DNA from: Henricia sp. BOLD:AAB3569
Lineage: Eukaryota > Echinodermata > Asteroidea > Spinulosida > Echinasteridae
Direction of reading: 5' to 3'
Assembly (NCBI GenBank): GCA_037783545.1
Contig: JBBELK010000454.1
Coordinates: 2,666,001-2,730,000 of the forward strand
DNA length: 64,000 nt
The notes beneath the pieces are model-generated. The model was given only the letters and a program-made list of their open reading frames with translations. It searched no databases and was not told the origin of the DNA. This document shows, in pieces, positions 1 through 10,341 of this stretch (within the stretch, counting starts at the first letter, position 1; the number at the start of each line of letters is the position of its first letter). The translations under genes were made by a program, and so were the position numbers.

Positions 1-1318
1 CTTATTAAATGGAGGAAGTCGACTTGGCAACATAAATTATCTCGCCAAGTCGACTTATTAAATGGAGGAAGTCGACTTGGCAACATAAATTATCTCGCTA
101 AGTCGACTTATTAAATGGAGGAAGTCGACTTGGCAACATAAATTATCTCGCTAAGTCGACTTATTAAATGGAGGAAGTCGACTTGGCATCATAAATTATC
201 TCGCCAAGTCGACTTATTAAATGGAGGAAGTCGACTTGGCAACATAAATTATCTCGCTAAGTCGACTTATTAAATGGAGGAAGTCGACTTGGCAACATAA
301 ATTATCTCGCTAAGTCGACTTATTAAATGGAGGAAGTCGACTTGGCAACATAAATTATCTCGCTAAGTCGACTTATTAAATGGAAGAAGTCGACTTGGCA
401 ACATAAATTATCTCGCCAAGTCGACTTATTAAATGGAGGAAGTCGACTTGGCAACATAAATTATCTCGCCAAGTCGACTTATTAAATGGAGGAAGTCGAC
501 TTGGCAACATAAATTATCTCGCCAAGTCGACTTATTAAATGGAGGAAGTCGACTTGGCAACATAAATTATCTCGCCAAGTCGACTTATTAAATGGAGGAA
601 GTCGACTTGGCAACATCAATTATCTCGCTAAGTCGACTTATTAAATGGAGGAAGTCGACTTGGCAACATAAATTATCTCGCTAAGTCGACTTATTAAATG
701 GAGGAAGTCGACTTGGCGACATAAATTATCTCGCCAAGTCGACTTATTAAATTAAGGAAGTCGACTTGGCAACATAAATTATCTCGCTAAGTCGACTTAT
801 TAAATAAAGGATGTCGACTTGGCAACATAAATTATCTCGCCAAGTCGACTTGGCAACATAAATTATCTCGCCAAGTCGACTTATTAAATTAAGGAAGTCG
901 ACTTGGCAACATAAATTATCTCGCTAAGTCGACTTATTAAATTAAGGAAGTCGACTTGGCAACATAAATTATCTCGCTAAGTCGACTTATTAAATAAAGG
1001 ATGTCGACTTGGCAACATAAATTATCTCGCCAAGTCGACTTGGCAACATAAATTATCTCGCCAAGTCGACTTGGCAACATAAATTATCTCGCCAAGTCGA
1101 CTTGGCAACATAAATTATCTCGCCAAGTCGACTTGGCAACATAAATTATCTCGCCAAGTCGACTTATTAAATGGAGGAAGTCGACTTGGCAACATAAATT
1201 ATCTCGCTAAGTCGACTTATTACATCTAGGAAGTCGACTTCGCAACACAGGTTATCTTGCAAAGTCGACTTAATCTACGTTATAAGTCGACTTAACGAGA
1301 TAAATTTATCTCGTTATC
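1..1318. repeat. 53-bp tandem satellite with AAGTCGACTT palindromes
   Basis: The unit is 53 bp and contains two copies of the 10-bp palindrome AAGTCGACTT (a SalI site), one after the ATTAAATGGAGG segment and one after the AATTATCTCGC segment. About 24 units run from the window edge. Between about 1020 and 1170 the array switches to a 31-bp short form lacking the ATTAAATGGAGG part. Units near 740-1000 carry a diverged TTAAGGA or AAAGGATG variant. The right edge decays after 1210 and closes with a perfect 22-bp palindrome at 1294-1315. The left end is outside the window. No coding potential. Confidence 0.95.
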
Positions 1319-1449
1319 TAAACAAGTAGGATGGCACTCATAGAGCGCCGTAGATTTGTTTACATAATGAGCGTATTTTACTCGAAATAAATAACGGAAA
1401 CCTAACTTCAAATCAGGTCTAACGAAATGCCAGATAGCATATTTAAGCC

Positions 1450-1742
1450 ACCAATTTTCCCCATGGGTGTTGAATTTTTGATGTCATATGTTATAATTTT
1501 CTCATTACCGTTCTGAAATTTCGCGTTCTCAGTCAGTATACTTACAAGGATATTGTAAAATGTATTTTTTTAAACTAATGTATCTGTTCCATAAAGCAGT
1601 ACAGTGCGTACACCAACCTTTCTGCTTCCACATCCAAATTGGAGATTGCAAAATCCTCGTTTTCATCCCATAGTATCTTGGGGAGGCGTTTTATAATTGT
1701 TAGGTTAGAGCAAAATTATTTTTTAAAGCTCCTTTAAAAGAG
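1450..1742 (-). mobile_element. MITE family M3 copy (TTTAAAGGAG ends)
   Basis: This shares with at least six other places in the window a core reading (on -) CCAAAATACT, then TTTGCAATCTCCAATTTGGA and a GCAGTGCTTTATGGAAC-like block. The family ends in AAAGGAGCTGTCCAGA-like inverted termini. It has no ORF and is treated as a non-autonomous DNA transposon. Family members are named M3 in this annotation. Confidence 0.7.
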
Positions 1743-1997
1743 CCGGTTACTTTAAACATGAGCTTTATAGCTCCGTGCTTCAAATAAAGCATAGCAGAGC
1801 TGGTGTTCTATATAGCTAGCAAAATGTAGTAGAGTCCATTACAAGTCCTCACAAGCCTTCACAAGTCCCTGGGTCTTAATACTTTAAGTCACAAGCTATT
1901 TAAATGACTCCAACAAAGGCATTCTTTTGTGCGTGTTTATCCTTTGCTTCTTGTTACTGTAGGCCTACTTGTGACAGACTTGTGCATTTATCGGCTC

Positions 1998-2555
1998 TTA
2001 AAGGGCCTGTGACATGCTAAACAACTTTGTGCCTAAGCTTTGCTTCATAATTGAGCGTGTAAAATTGAGTTGTAAAATCAATAAAAGGTGGCCTTTTTCA
2101 ACTTTGAAGATTTCATTGCAATAAATCACAGACAGAGGGCGCTGTTTTGAGTGCATCACATAAGGAAGACGGAAGGGAAAAGTTAAGAAAAAACATAAGA
2201 CTCCAAGTTGGACTTGTGGCAAATTGCTGCAGTTTCTACCCCCAGTTTTGTCATGGCTTACAGCAGGCAACATGTAAAACAAACTCAAACAGCCATGGAT
2301 TACAAAAGTTTCAGGAAAATTTAGAAAAAAAGTGGAATCTTTTGTGCACAGTTGAATGTGATTTTCCTGTCTTTGCCTCTTGTGACATCGTGACCTTGGT
2401 CATGAATATGCATATTCGCATTAGCACAAAAGCTAAAAACCTTTGTTTTAACCCCCAAAGCAAGCTCCAAATAGGATTTTTATGACTTTAACTGAGTAGA
2501 GTGGTTTTAAAGTATAGATTTCATTGATAAAAATCCTAAATAAGGAGCCCTTTAA
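1998..2555. mobile_element. MITE family M2 copy 1, TTAA-flanked
   Basis: The element starts TTAAAGGGCC and ends GGAGCCCTTTAA, so short inverted ends abut TTAA at both sides. An inverted copy lies at 25843-26423. TTAA target sites are typical of piggyBac-type elements, but no transposase is present, so the class is inference. Open frames of 96-162 codons seen in both copies are shared repeat sequence, not genes. Confidence 0.75.
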
Positions 2556-3218
2556 CTTGTGAAAGACTTGTGATGGACTCGACTAAAAACCCGATATCCT
2601 TCCCCATGGTCCTACATCCCACGGGAAACCAATAACTGAAAACCATTGACCAATCAGACGTGATCTAGAAACCTATTTCCTGAAAGGCCTTGGAATTTGT
2701 CTTTAGACTCGTGTCAGTCTACAAAACGAAATTTTCGCACGATGTTAAAAAAATACTAAGATATTTTTGTACCATTCTTCATGGACCATTCCAACCACTA
2801 CAATAGAGCACTAAAGTGAAAACGTCACCCTTTGTGGGTTGCCAAGGTTACTGGGTCTACACAAAAACCATTGCACTGTTTCCCTGCGCGTGAGCATTGA
2901 ACGTTTCAGATTAACCGCCAATGTTCAGACCCAGTTACCCGTCACATTTTAGTATTTTTCCTCAGTATACCATTTCGTGTCAAGCGTTTTGTTTACAGCT
3001 TCGGACGCAGATTCATGCAAGTCTAGTTCCCACCACCCGAGATGGCGACCTATAGGTTAACTGATAATGACATGAACAGGTGAACATTCTATAATCTGGG
3101 TTACACTATACGCAAAACAAACTCGTGAATAATTGTAATGCATTTCGCGTGCGTGTCGAGCAAACTATAAAAAAAGGGTTTCCACGGCTATTTATGAGAA
3201 TGTTTCGTAGAAACATTC
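2556..3218. other. 5' flank of EGF gene A
   Basis: No gene is seen. From about 2940 onward the sequence is recognisably similar to 6930-7350 upstream of gene B (shared GGACGCAGATTCA, TTCCCACCACCC and GTAATGCATTTCGC blocks). The tandem duplication therefore included this promoter-side DNA. Confidence 0.6.
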
Positions 3219-3513
3219 ACAAATGTGACTCGCTCTGCAAAAAGGTAGACAAAGTCGCGCAGGCTAGGTCGAGATTTTGCGATCGTAAGAAGAAATCTGT
3301 GGCAGATCCACACTCATTAAAACACCAAAACACAATGGAAATTCCTAGCGGTGCCCGGATACAGCCTGGAATGTCCTTGTTTCGCCTAGAATTTCCATTG
3401 TATTTTTGTATTTTAATGAGCGTGGATCTGCCGTAGATTTCTTCTTATGGTCGCAATAACTAGACCTAGCCTGCACGACTTATGCTACCTTTTTCCAGAG
3501 CGGGTCACAAATA
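3219..3513. mobile_element. Foldback element, about 130-bp arms
   Basis: Left arm 3219-3350 and right arm about 3386-3513 are imperfect reverse complements (GGCAGATCCAC / GTGGATCTGCC, TAAGAAGAAATCT / AGATTTCTTCTTA, GCAGGCTAGGTC / GACCTAGCCTGC) around a loop of about 35 bp. The matching flank of gene B (about 7180-7260) lacks it, so it probably inserted after the tandem duplication. The short ORF through it is spurious. Confidence 0.75.
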
Positions 3514-3646
3514 GTAAAACGTGAGGTTTGTTTCGTTGGAAAAGAGTTACGTTTCAGTGCCTTTGGCCGTATAATAAAAACAAGACGAAAACGAGTTAAC
3601 TTCAGGTTGGAAACGAAACGATCTACTGTAGATACGAAAAGTCAAA

Positions 3647-3719
3647 ATGAAGACATTTTTCGGCGTGGCGTTTCTCGTACTGGGAGTAACTATTCTGGGA
3701 GTACCATGCGGCATTGCAG
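3647..3719 (+). CDS. EGF gene A exon 1 (signal peptide)
   Basis: Encodes MKTFFGVAFLVLGVT and the following hydrophobic residues. The donor is GCAG|GTACGT, phase 1. Nearly identical to gene B exon 1 at the start. Confidence 0.82.
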
Positions 3720-5070
3720 GTACGTATATGTAGAATTTGAGTTATTTTATATTAGTCTTTGATTTTACCGAGTTTTGCGGACAGTGTTTTAATAATTTTT
3801 CAGGTTTATTGAAAAACGATTTCCTATTATTAGTGACGCAGTTTTTGTATCTGTTATAACACAAACATAATTTATAAACGCACCATTTCGATTAAATTAA
3901 CTTTTTAAAAAGTTCTTCAAATTTGCTCCACATTACACTATGAGCCCATTTTCAATTGTTGGCTGCTCATAGTGTTGGGCCTATACGTTTCCGCGTAAGA
4001 ATTGTAAAATTTGTTTAATATATTTATACGGATTTCGCACGGTTTATTTTAAAGGACTAAGCTTCGTGATTTTACGGACAGTGACAGAAAACCCGTGTTT
4101 TGACCTATTCTAAATCCAAAAACTTCGACAATGAAACGATTTTTCTTTAAAATCCATTTTTGTTTTTTTACAGATAAGAATCGTTGCGTTGCGAACAATC
4201 CGTGTCAAAATGGCGGCATCTGCATTTCGCACACCACCTCAACTGAGTGTAATTGCGTCGGTGGTTTTACTGGAGATACATGTGGCATTCCTCCTCGTAA
4301 GCACACCATCACCTATAGTATTTTGTTTTTGGCATTTTTGACTTATGACTTATGATTTATCACTTGTCGGTTGTTGTTTGAACGCAACATCGGCATGGTA
4401 TGGTGGTCTATTACGGACACACTTGTGGGGTACCAAACACAATGGAACAATGGTACCCCATAAAGAAATTCAAAAGGAACAGTGGTACCCCACAGAGGAA
4501 TTCTAAAGAAAAGGGAAAATAGGACAACAATGCATGTACCCCATAAACCCCTGTGTACACAGATGCGTGCCTGATCACCGTTGAAATGAAACAACCTGCG
4601 GTTGTCAAGCCATGTGAAACCCAAGAATAAGGCACAGTATACTCGCTCAGGTTTTCCCTATGAGCCCAATTTTTCTCTCGGTGTTGCATGGTAGCCAACT
4701 AACTGGGCAAAGTAACGAACACAACATCTGGTATGGTGCCTGATCACCATTGAAATGAAACAACCAAATTTGGGATGAGTTAAAAATCGCAAGGGCCTTA
4801 TCGGGATTCGAACCCGAGACCTCGGACTCGCCGGGCAGATGCTCCATTAAATGCTCTATAAGGCACAGTTGGTATACTCTCTCAGGTTTTCCCTATGGTT
4901 GTTGGATGTTGATTATCGGCTATTCTTTATCATTTTTATTAGCCCTCGAGACTAGCACCAACGACCCCTGTAACCCCAATCCGTGTCCGGACGGTCAGCA
5001 ATGCCTGGTTTCCACAGGAATTGGCGACAGGCGGCCCATATGCTCTGCTCCATATGAGGAAGGGCGCTAA
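3647..5070 (+). CDS. Small secreted EGF-like protein A (3 exons, 107 aa)
   Basis: Exons 3647-3719, 4174-4296 and 4943-5070 join in phase through GT/AG introns (phases 1 and 1). The ATG sits in GTCAAAATGAAG. Residues 1-24 form a hydrophobic signal peptide. Residues 29-61 carry the six-cysteine EGF pattern (C29, C35, C41, C50, C52, C61) with CQNGGIC and GFTGDTC. A tail, residues 75-99, has four cysteines (C75, C80, C86, C99) starting NDPCNPNPC, perhaps a partial second EGF-like module. There is no membrane segment, so it is probably secreted into the extracellular space. Gene B, 3.7 kb downstream, has the same exon layout. The receptor or partner is unknown and no named family was recognised. 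Confidence 0.82.
4174..4296 (+). CDS. EGF gene A exon 2 (EGF domain)
   Basis: The acceptor TTTTTTTACAG and donor GTAAGC bound a 123-bp exon. The exon begins in phase 1 and encodes the complete six-cysteine EGF-like domain. Confidence 0.85.
4560..4895 (-). mobile_element. tRNA-derived SINE in intron 2 of EGF gene A
   Basis: On the minus strand a B-box-like TCGGGTTCGAATCCCGA (perfect T-arm) lies in 4800-4820, preceded by a GGAGCATCTGCCCGGCGAGT segment. A leader reading ATAGGGAAAACCTGAG is repeated at about 4640-4660 and 4870-4890. The same leader-plus-tRNA pattern recurs on + at 62284-62405, so this is a dispersed SINE rather than a working tRNA gene. Confidence 0.6.
4943..5070 (+). CDS. EGF gene A exon 3 (cysteine tail and stop)
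   Basis: The acceptor TTTTTATTAG follows a T-rich tract. The exon encodes the NDPCNPNPC tail and ends at TAA 5068-5070. Confidence 0.82.
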
Positions 5071-5124
5071 CGCAAGATTTCTGCCATCTTTCGCACAGCC
5101 ACAGACTTTAAAACGGATCACAGG

Positions 5125-5458
5125 ATTGGAAAACGTTTAAAAACAGGAACAGCAGCATTACATAACTAAAGATTAATGTTGATAAACTGCCTTGTAGAAA
5201 TTTCAGCCACATAGATGCAGTAATACTTAAGAAAGCCGTCAAAAATCCAAGCATGGTTTTTGTGTTGAATGAACGGTAAAACAAAATGTCTACAGACTTA
5301 AAAAAGCACCCTCAGTTGGCAATTTCTCTCACAAAGGTACTATTTTACACGGGGAAATAATGTGTTGTTTGTTACCATTGCTATCAACACGTTCAGTCGG
5401 ATTTGTGTCAACTCATGAAGTAACATTTTGGGTCACTGCAAATGATGTACTGTGGCTT
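5125..5458. repeat. Dispersed repeat M4, full-length copy
   Basis: Shares blocks (CAGCATTACATAACTAAAGA, GATAAACTGCCTTGTAGAAA, CACATAGATGCAGTAATACT, CCATTGCTATCAACAC, AACTCATGAAGTAACATTTT) with copies or fragments at 9850-9945, 40337-40650, 50158-50290 and 58300-58860. The fragment after gene B implies that M4 was already in the 3' flank before the EGF genes duplicated. Confidence 0.65.
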
Positions 5459-5832
5459 TAAAGGAGCATGACCAGAGTTTCTGGAAAATAGTTTTCGATG
5501 TAACTTACCAATATTATCAAGTAACTCCCATACACACCTCCCATGTCCCAAAATCCCGAAAACATTCGCGATTTCCAGTAAAAAATTGAACAAAACTATC
5601 GAGTCGGCTTTCAGTGGATAAACGTTGAATTTGATACTGGAAAATTAGTTTACAAATAATCGGTGGATTTTCGACGATATCCTCGGAAATATGCGGCCGA
5701 GAAGCGCGGGAGTTTCAGTTTCGTAATCAGAAAAATATAACGGATGTTATGATATAAAAATCTCATGACCCATAAGGTAAGTCCCGGGGAGTTATGGGTA
5801 AAAAAAAGTGATCTGGTCACACTCCTTTAACA
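5459..5832. mobile_element. MITE M3 copy inserted into M4
   Basis: Begins TTTAAAGGAGCATGACCAGA and ends CTGGTCACACTCCTTTAA, giving clear inverted termini. M4-like sequence (TGCAAATGTTGTATTGGGGC) resumes after it, so this is a nested insertion. Confidence 0.65.
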
Positions 5833-5890
5833 CACAATTTAGGGTATTTTGCAAATGTTGTATTGGGGCTTTAAAGGAGAACTATACCCA

Positions 5891-6039
5891 TATAGAGCTT
5901 CTGCACCGGCGGCCATGACAGGGGGCAGGTTTTCTTATTTAAATGATGTAACAATAGAACCACAAAACACCTACTCATGCATGACACATGGTGACAATGT
6001 GACTGCCCCCTGTCATGGCCGCCGTGCAAAGGCTCTATA
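5891..6039. mobile_element. Palindromic MITE M5, copy 1
   Basis: About 149 bp with terminal inverted repeats of about 38 bp (TATAGAGC, GGCGGCCATGACAGGGGGCAG and its complement), TATA at both ends. A sister copy lies at 39508-39654. Confidence 0.75.
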
Positions 6040-6929
6040 CAAACTTTAAAGTTAAGAAGAAAAACACGAATCTGCGTGGACCAATTAAAAGTGTGATGGG
6101 CTAATCTGTTTGCGCCCTCATTTGCCAAATTTTATACGACACGTGACCACGAAGTCACGTCTTTTTCTTGTAAACGGACGTAAAACAAATTTGTCCAGGT
6201 TTAGCACACAGTACTCTCATTTCATTCGTAAATTTTATTTTTGCACTGGATATATAAGCATTAGAAAACTATTTATTCGTCTTTTTTTTTCTGCTATATA
6301 TGCATGTTGAAATTACCAAGGCAAACAAGTTTTAAGAAGTCTTGGTATTTGTTCCCCTCCTGATAGCCTATATTACTTTGATTATCAAATCTTTACACGG
6401 TAGGCCTACACATGCCTACGTCAAAGGTTAGATTAATTGGCCGACGCCGGTCGCGTAATTTGTTTACACCACTGTGAGGGGAAAATGAGGGGTTTTGTAC
6501 CTTTTTAGCGTCTTGAGAGGAGACTATATAATAGGTTAGAGTTCAGGTTCAGGGTTGGTTATTTTAAAGGAATTTAGGGTTTAGAATGTGGTCGGTTTGC
6601 AACCAGCTTCGTGGTCTGGTTAGAAGAGATCTCGATTTACAATCATAAGGTCCCTGGTTCTCAGTGTTGTTTGGGATTTTTCGAAATATCTCGGTTTCTT
6701 CTTTTTCTCTAATAGTGAGAGTAAGAGTTGTGGCTATTTCTAAGATTGCCACTTGAGAAGTATCAGTCATTGGAAACCTAGTAGACTCTATTCGGGTTGA
6801 AAAATTAGGATGTAACCTTCGCTGTGGTGTAAAAAAACAAAACACGTCTGCTGGTCATCGTATTCGTTCGTTGTATGTGGAATATGTGGAGCGGGAACCA
6901 GTCTAAGATTTGCGACATGTAAACAAACC
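6040..6929. other. Intergenic DNA between EGF genes A and B
   Basis: No gene, tRNA or clear repeat was recognised. A weak open frame on - at 6564-6845 has no recognisable domain and is not called. Confidence 0.5.
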
Positions 6930-7351
6930 GTGACGTCATTATGTTTCAGGTCCAGTGTCCAATTTCGTTACAAGCATTTGTTTTTTTTAAAACATCTCCT
7001 GGACGCAGATTCAGGCAAATCTACTTCCCACCACCCGGGATTACGACCTGGGTTAATTTATAATGACAACCACAGGTGCACAGTCTATGAGCCGGGTCAC
7101 ATGCACTTCCGTCCAACCAACTGAACGCAAGACCTACATCACTGTAATGCATTTCGCTGGTGTGGAGCAAACTATTAAAACAGATTTCGCGGCTATTTGG
7201 GAACTTGTTTTGTCTAAAAACCAACAAACTTGGAAACAAGAGGTGTTTTTTTCTCGTAATAATAGAGTTGAGGTTTGGTGTCTTTGGCCGTGGAAAGTGA
7301 CGAGTGAATTTTGGGTTTAAAGCTAAAATCTTCTGTTGACGAAAAGTTAAA

Positions 7352-7439
7352 ATGAAGACATTTTTCGGCGTGGCGTTTCTCGTACTCCTTGGAGTAGGCC
7401 TAACTATTTTGGGAGTACATGTACCGTGCAGCATTGCAG
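7352..7439 (+). CDS. EGF gene B exon 1 (signal peptide)
   Basis: Same MKTFFGVAFLV start as gene A, with five extra codons before the shared SIAG/GIAG end. The donor is GCAG|GTATGT, phase 1. Confidence 0.82.
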
Positions 7440-9786
7440 GTATGTATAACGTTTATGGATTTTGAGCATAGGCCTAATGTGATTTTAGTTATTTTGATTT
7501 TGTGAAATTGTGTTTTTGTGGACAATTTTCCTTGCTTATTGAATTAAGGACATTTTGCGTATTTTTATGGGCTACTGACGCAAATTTCGTAACTCAATAG
7601 CACAAGCATAGGCCTACTACTACTAGGCCTAACTGTATGAAAAGATTATTTCGGTAACCTAAATTTTTCACTCACCAGTTCTTTTCAGAACCACACATAT
7701 ACAAATGAGATTCACATGGTGCTACCGTAAACCCATACACACGTTGATTTCCACCATGCATAGCCTTAAGTTTTACCTAAATTTTTCTCCATAAAATTGC
7801 GGAACAGAAAAAAAAAGTTCTTCAAAACATTCTGCACCAACGGTTCCGTTGGATTAGTGGGATGGGACACTATGGCAGAGTAGTGTAGCGTATTTAATCA
7901 AAGACTTTAGTAAATCCACAGATAGTGGGTTCGAACCCCATCCCGGCTCGTCCATAGTGCGTGTGCTCTTGGGCAAGGCGGTTTGCCATGAATTGCCTCT
8001 CCGAGTCCACCCAGGAGGAAATGGGTACCTGTGAGGGTATATAGTGAAAGCTGATGTGTTTAAAAATTAGTCCCTGTGTGCATAAGCTGCATGGGACTGC
8101 ATGCTCCCCAGGGAGCTGAGAAGGATTAAGGAATGATATTACTGAGCCCAATGACCAGGGGTAATAATGCAGAAAGCGCATTGAGGCTGTATTTGAGATG
8201 CGCTATATAAGAATTTGACATTATTGGGCTAATAATGCAAAGGCATTATATAATAATTTAACGTTATTATTAATATTACTAACTGTAATTCGCGCTGTTT
8301 ATTTATAAGGACTAGACCCGAGCTTCGTGGTTATACCATCCTGAGATCTCAGGGAATTTCCACTATGCGAAGCGACGTGACAATACCCTGAGGAAATACA
8401 CGCAAATCTGTGGAGCGGGCCGGCTGTTGTCTTGAGCCAACTCACGCCCGAGTCATTTTGATGTAATTTAATCAATTCGGTCATGTTATGCCGAAAAGAA
8501 ACAATTTCTATACTTTCCAGAAATTGTATTGGGTTCCGTTCCTTATGACTGTCCCATTCCTACCAAACTTTCAAACGACGAACCTTATTTACTCCGCAGT
8601 TGTTCAAATTAATAACAGGGATGCATGCTGACGAATGTAATGGAACGGATTCCCCAGTATGCTTTAAATAGCAGCCAATCGCCGACGCGGACAACGGCCA
8701 GCATTACCGAGTACATGTATCACATGCATGCACGGTGTTTACAATCTGCGGGCGTTACATTTGAATGCCTGCAATCATGCTGCAATGCACTGCAAGCGTC
8801 CTGATTGGTCCAGCAGAGGCGACAAGATTTCTGTCGCTAGTCCCACCGCCAAATGGGGCCTTTTTCAACAGGGCCACTGTACGCAGGAGTTAGGGAGTGC
8901 TTTAAAGGGGCACTGTTGCAAGAGGATGGGTTATACGGACAGTGACAGAGAATCCGTAATTTGACCCATAAGTAATTCTAAAACCAACACATTTGATAAG
9001 CCGTTAATTTTAAAATCCTTTTCCCCCAGAAAAGAGTCGTTGCGGTACGAACCACGAACCGTGTTTAAATGGTGGGATCTGCGTGACGGGCGGCGCGTCC
9101 ATCGCGTGTAATTGCGTCAATGGTTATACGGGAACTACATGTGATATTCCTCCCGTTGGTAAGCATACCATATAGACAGCCGAAGTGTGACGTGTGCCAT
9201 GGTAATTGGATCTAAACATCATGGCCGTCGGAAAAAGTACCATTGCAAAAGCACAGGGACACGGTTCAGTGATTTTTAGTTCAGAGCCATTGCCAAGGCA
9301 ACTAACAAAATATGACGTATTCACTTCGGCAGTCTATTTTGTTTTTGACTTTATTTATTGTTTACCACTTATTATTGTTTATTGGTCATTTGTTATTGTT
9401 ATTGATTGATTATACATTGATTATATATTTGCTACTTGGTTATACTGGCTGTTGGTTACTGGTTATACTGGTTGTTGGTTACTGGTTACTGGTTGTTGGT
9501 TATTGGTTATTTATTATTGGTTATATATTGATTATATATTATATATTGATCATTGGGTTTTGGGTATTGGTTATTGGTTATTGGTTACTTATTATTGGTT
9601 ATTGGTTATTTGGTTATTGGTTATTTGCCTATTGAATATTTGTATTCTGTATTCTTTATTGTTTTATTTCGTTTATATTTTCTTATTTTATTAGCCAACG
9701 ACCCCTGCAACCCAAATCCGTGTGGCAGTCAAAACTGCATCGCTTCCACAGGAATAGGCGGCACACGGGCTATATGCTACCGATGA
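7352..9786 (+). CDS. Small secreted EGF-like protein B (3 exons, 102 aa)
   Basis: Paralogue of gene A. Exons 7352-7439, 9030-9158 and 9695-9786 join in phase 1 at both introns. Residues 1-29 form a hydrophobic signal peptide. The EGF cysteines are C34, C41, C47, C56, C58 and C67, with CLNGGIC and GYTGTTC. The four-cysteine tail (C77, C82, C87, C100) starts with the same NDPCNPNPC as gene A and ends seven residues earlier. Intron 1 has grown by a SINE and by MITE M1; intron 2 holds a TTGGTTA-rich tract. A polyadenylation signal AATAAA lies at 9984-9989. Secreted, partner unknown. The tail's first nine residues are unchanged while the EGF loops differ, which suggests the tail is constrained. 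Confidence 0.82.
7850..8225 (+). mobile_element. tRNA-derived SINE in intron 1 of EGF gene B
   Basis: Contains a B box GGTTCGAACCCC near 7930, a TTGGGCAAGGCGGTTTGCC block, CCACCCAGGAGGAAATGGG, and a tail AAAGCGCATTGAGGC ... GCGCTATATAAGAA. This arrangement is typical of the tail of many aquatic-animal SINEs. Family name not assigned. Confidence 0.6.
8329..8336. repeat. Target-site duplication, left of M1 copy A
   Basis: GGTTATAC here matches 8929-8936. The uninterrupted paralogous site in gene A (about 4070-4084, TCGTGATTTTACGGACAG) shows the pre-insertion state and suggests that one further base (G) was lost at the left junction. Confidence 0.75.
8337..8928 (-). mobile_element. MITE family M1 copy A (592 bp)
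   Basis: Bounded by CATCCT ... AGGATG and flanked by direct repeats GGTTATAC. Copy B (17769-18340) is the same element in opposite orientation; shared blocks include TGAGATCTCAGG, GAGCCAACTCACGCC, AAATGGGGCCTTTTTCAACA and GGGGCACTGTTGCAAGAGG. No transposase ORF. The 8-9-bp target duplication and short inverted ends fit Merlin, Mutator or hAT type elements; the sequence does not decide between them. Confidence 0.85.
8929..8936. repeat. Target-site duplication, right of M1 copy A
   Basis: GGTTATAC, followed by CGGACAGTGACAGA, which continues the intron sequence shared with gene A. Confidence 0.75.
9030..9158 (+). CDS. EGF gene B exon 2 (EGF domain)
   Basis: The acceptor CCTTTTCCCCCAG and donor GTAAGC bound a 129-bp exon, phase 1 at both ends. 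It encodes all six EGF cysteines. Confidence 0.84.
9345..9660. repeat. TTGGTTA/TTACTGG low-complexity tract
   Basis: Degenerate tandem TTGGTTAT, TACTGGT and TTGTTGG motifs fill most of intron 2 of gene B. The tract opens several spurious reading frames rich in Tyr, Trp, Leu and Gly. Confidence 0.85.
9695..9786 (+). CDS. EGF gene B exon 3 (cysteine tail and stop)
   Basis: The acceptor TTATTTTATTAG begins a 92-bp exon encoding ANDPCNPNPC and the rest of the tail, with TGA at 9784-9786. Confidence 0.82.
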
Positions 9787-9849
9787 GGGCGCTATAACGG
9801 AAAGACGTCTGCCATCTTCTGCACAGCCGCAGAGTTAAAGGCATATTAC

Positions 9850-9945
9850 TTAATTGGAAAACTATATTAAAAACAAGAACGACAGCGTTACATAACTAAA
9901 GAATAATGTTGGTAAACTGCCTTGTAGAAAAAGTAATTCAGATGG
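9850..9945. repeat. M4 fragment downstream of EGF gene B
   Basis: Matches the first part of M4 at 5125 (GTTACATAACTAAAGAATAA, TAAACTGCCTTGTAGAAA) and then breaks off. Confidence 0.6.
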
Positions 9946-9983
9946 CTACATATAACCCATTTTTGCAAAGCAATTAAAATTTG

Positions 9984-9989
9984 AATAAA
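9984..9989 (+). promoter_or_regulatory. Candidate polyadenylation signal, EGF gene B
   Basis: AATAAA lies 198 bases after the TGA. It is directly followed by a poly-C run (about 9993-10018). Confidence 0.45.
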
Positions 9990-9990
9990 G

Positions 9991-10025
9991 CTCCCCCCCC
10001 CCCCCCCCCCCCCCCCCCTCCCCCC
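9991..10025. repeat. Poly-C run
   Basis: A run of more than 25 C ending in TCCCCCCTG. Its length is likely polymorphic or affected by assembly. Confidence 0.9.
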
Positions 10026-10341
10026 TGCTAAACAGCTTTATGAAATTGGCCCCAGCTTGGCGGATCCGTCAAATTTACAGTTTCGGCAAAATCATTCTCT
10101 TAAATTCGGAGTGTATACCGTACTTTTGTGTATTACTTATTATTTCAGTACTGCGTTATTGGAAAATTTTCGCTACTTGTCAAGTATAGTCTTGAATATT
10201 TTTCAAACTGTGGCCTTGTATATTTGGTGATGTTACACATTGTAGTTCAAATTTGTCATAAATAAAAAAAAAATGTAAAGATTGGCGAAATGCATTATGT
10301 AGAGAACATCATGCAGAATATAATAGATTGGGCAAGTAGAA

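Noticed and set aside
1..1318. CRISPR-like short repeats
   Set aside because: No unique spacers; simple satellite.
9312..9635. 107-codon ORF rich in Tyr/Trp/Leu resembling membrane segments
   Set aside because: Translation of the TTGGTTA tract inside an intron.
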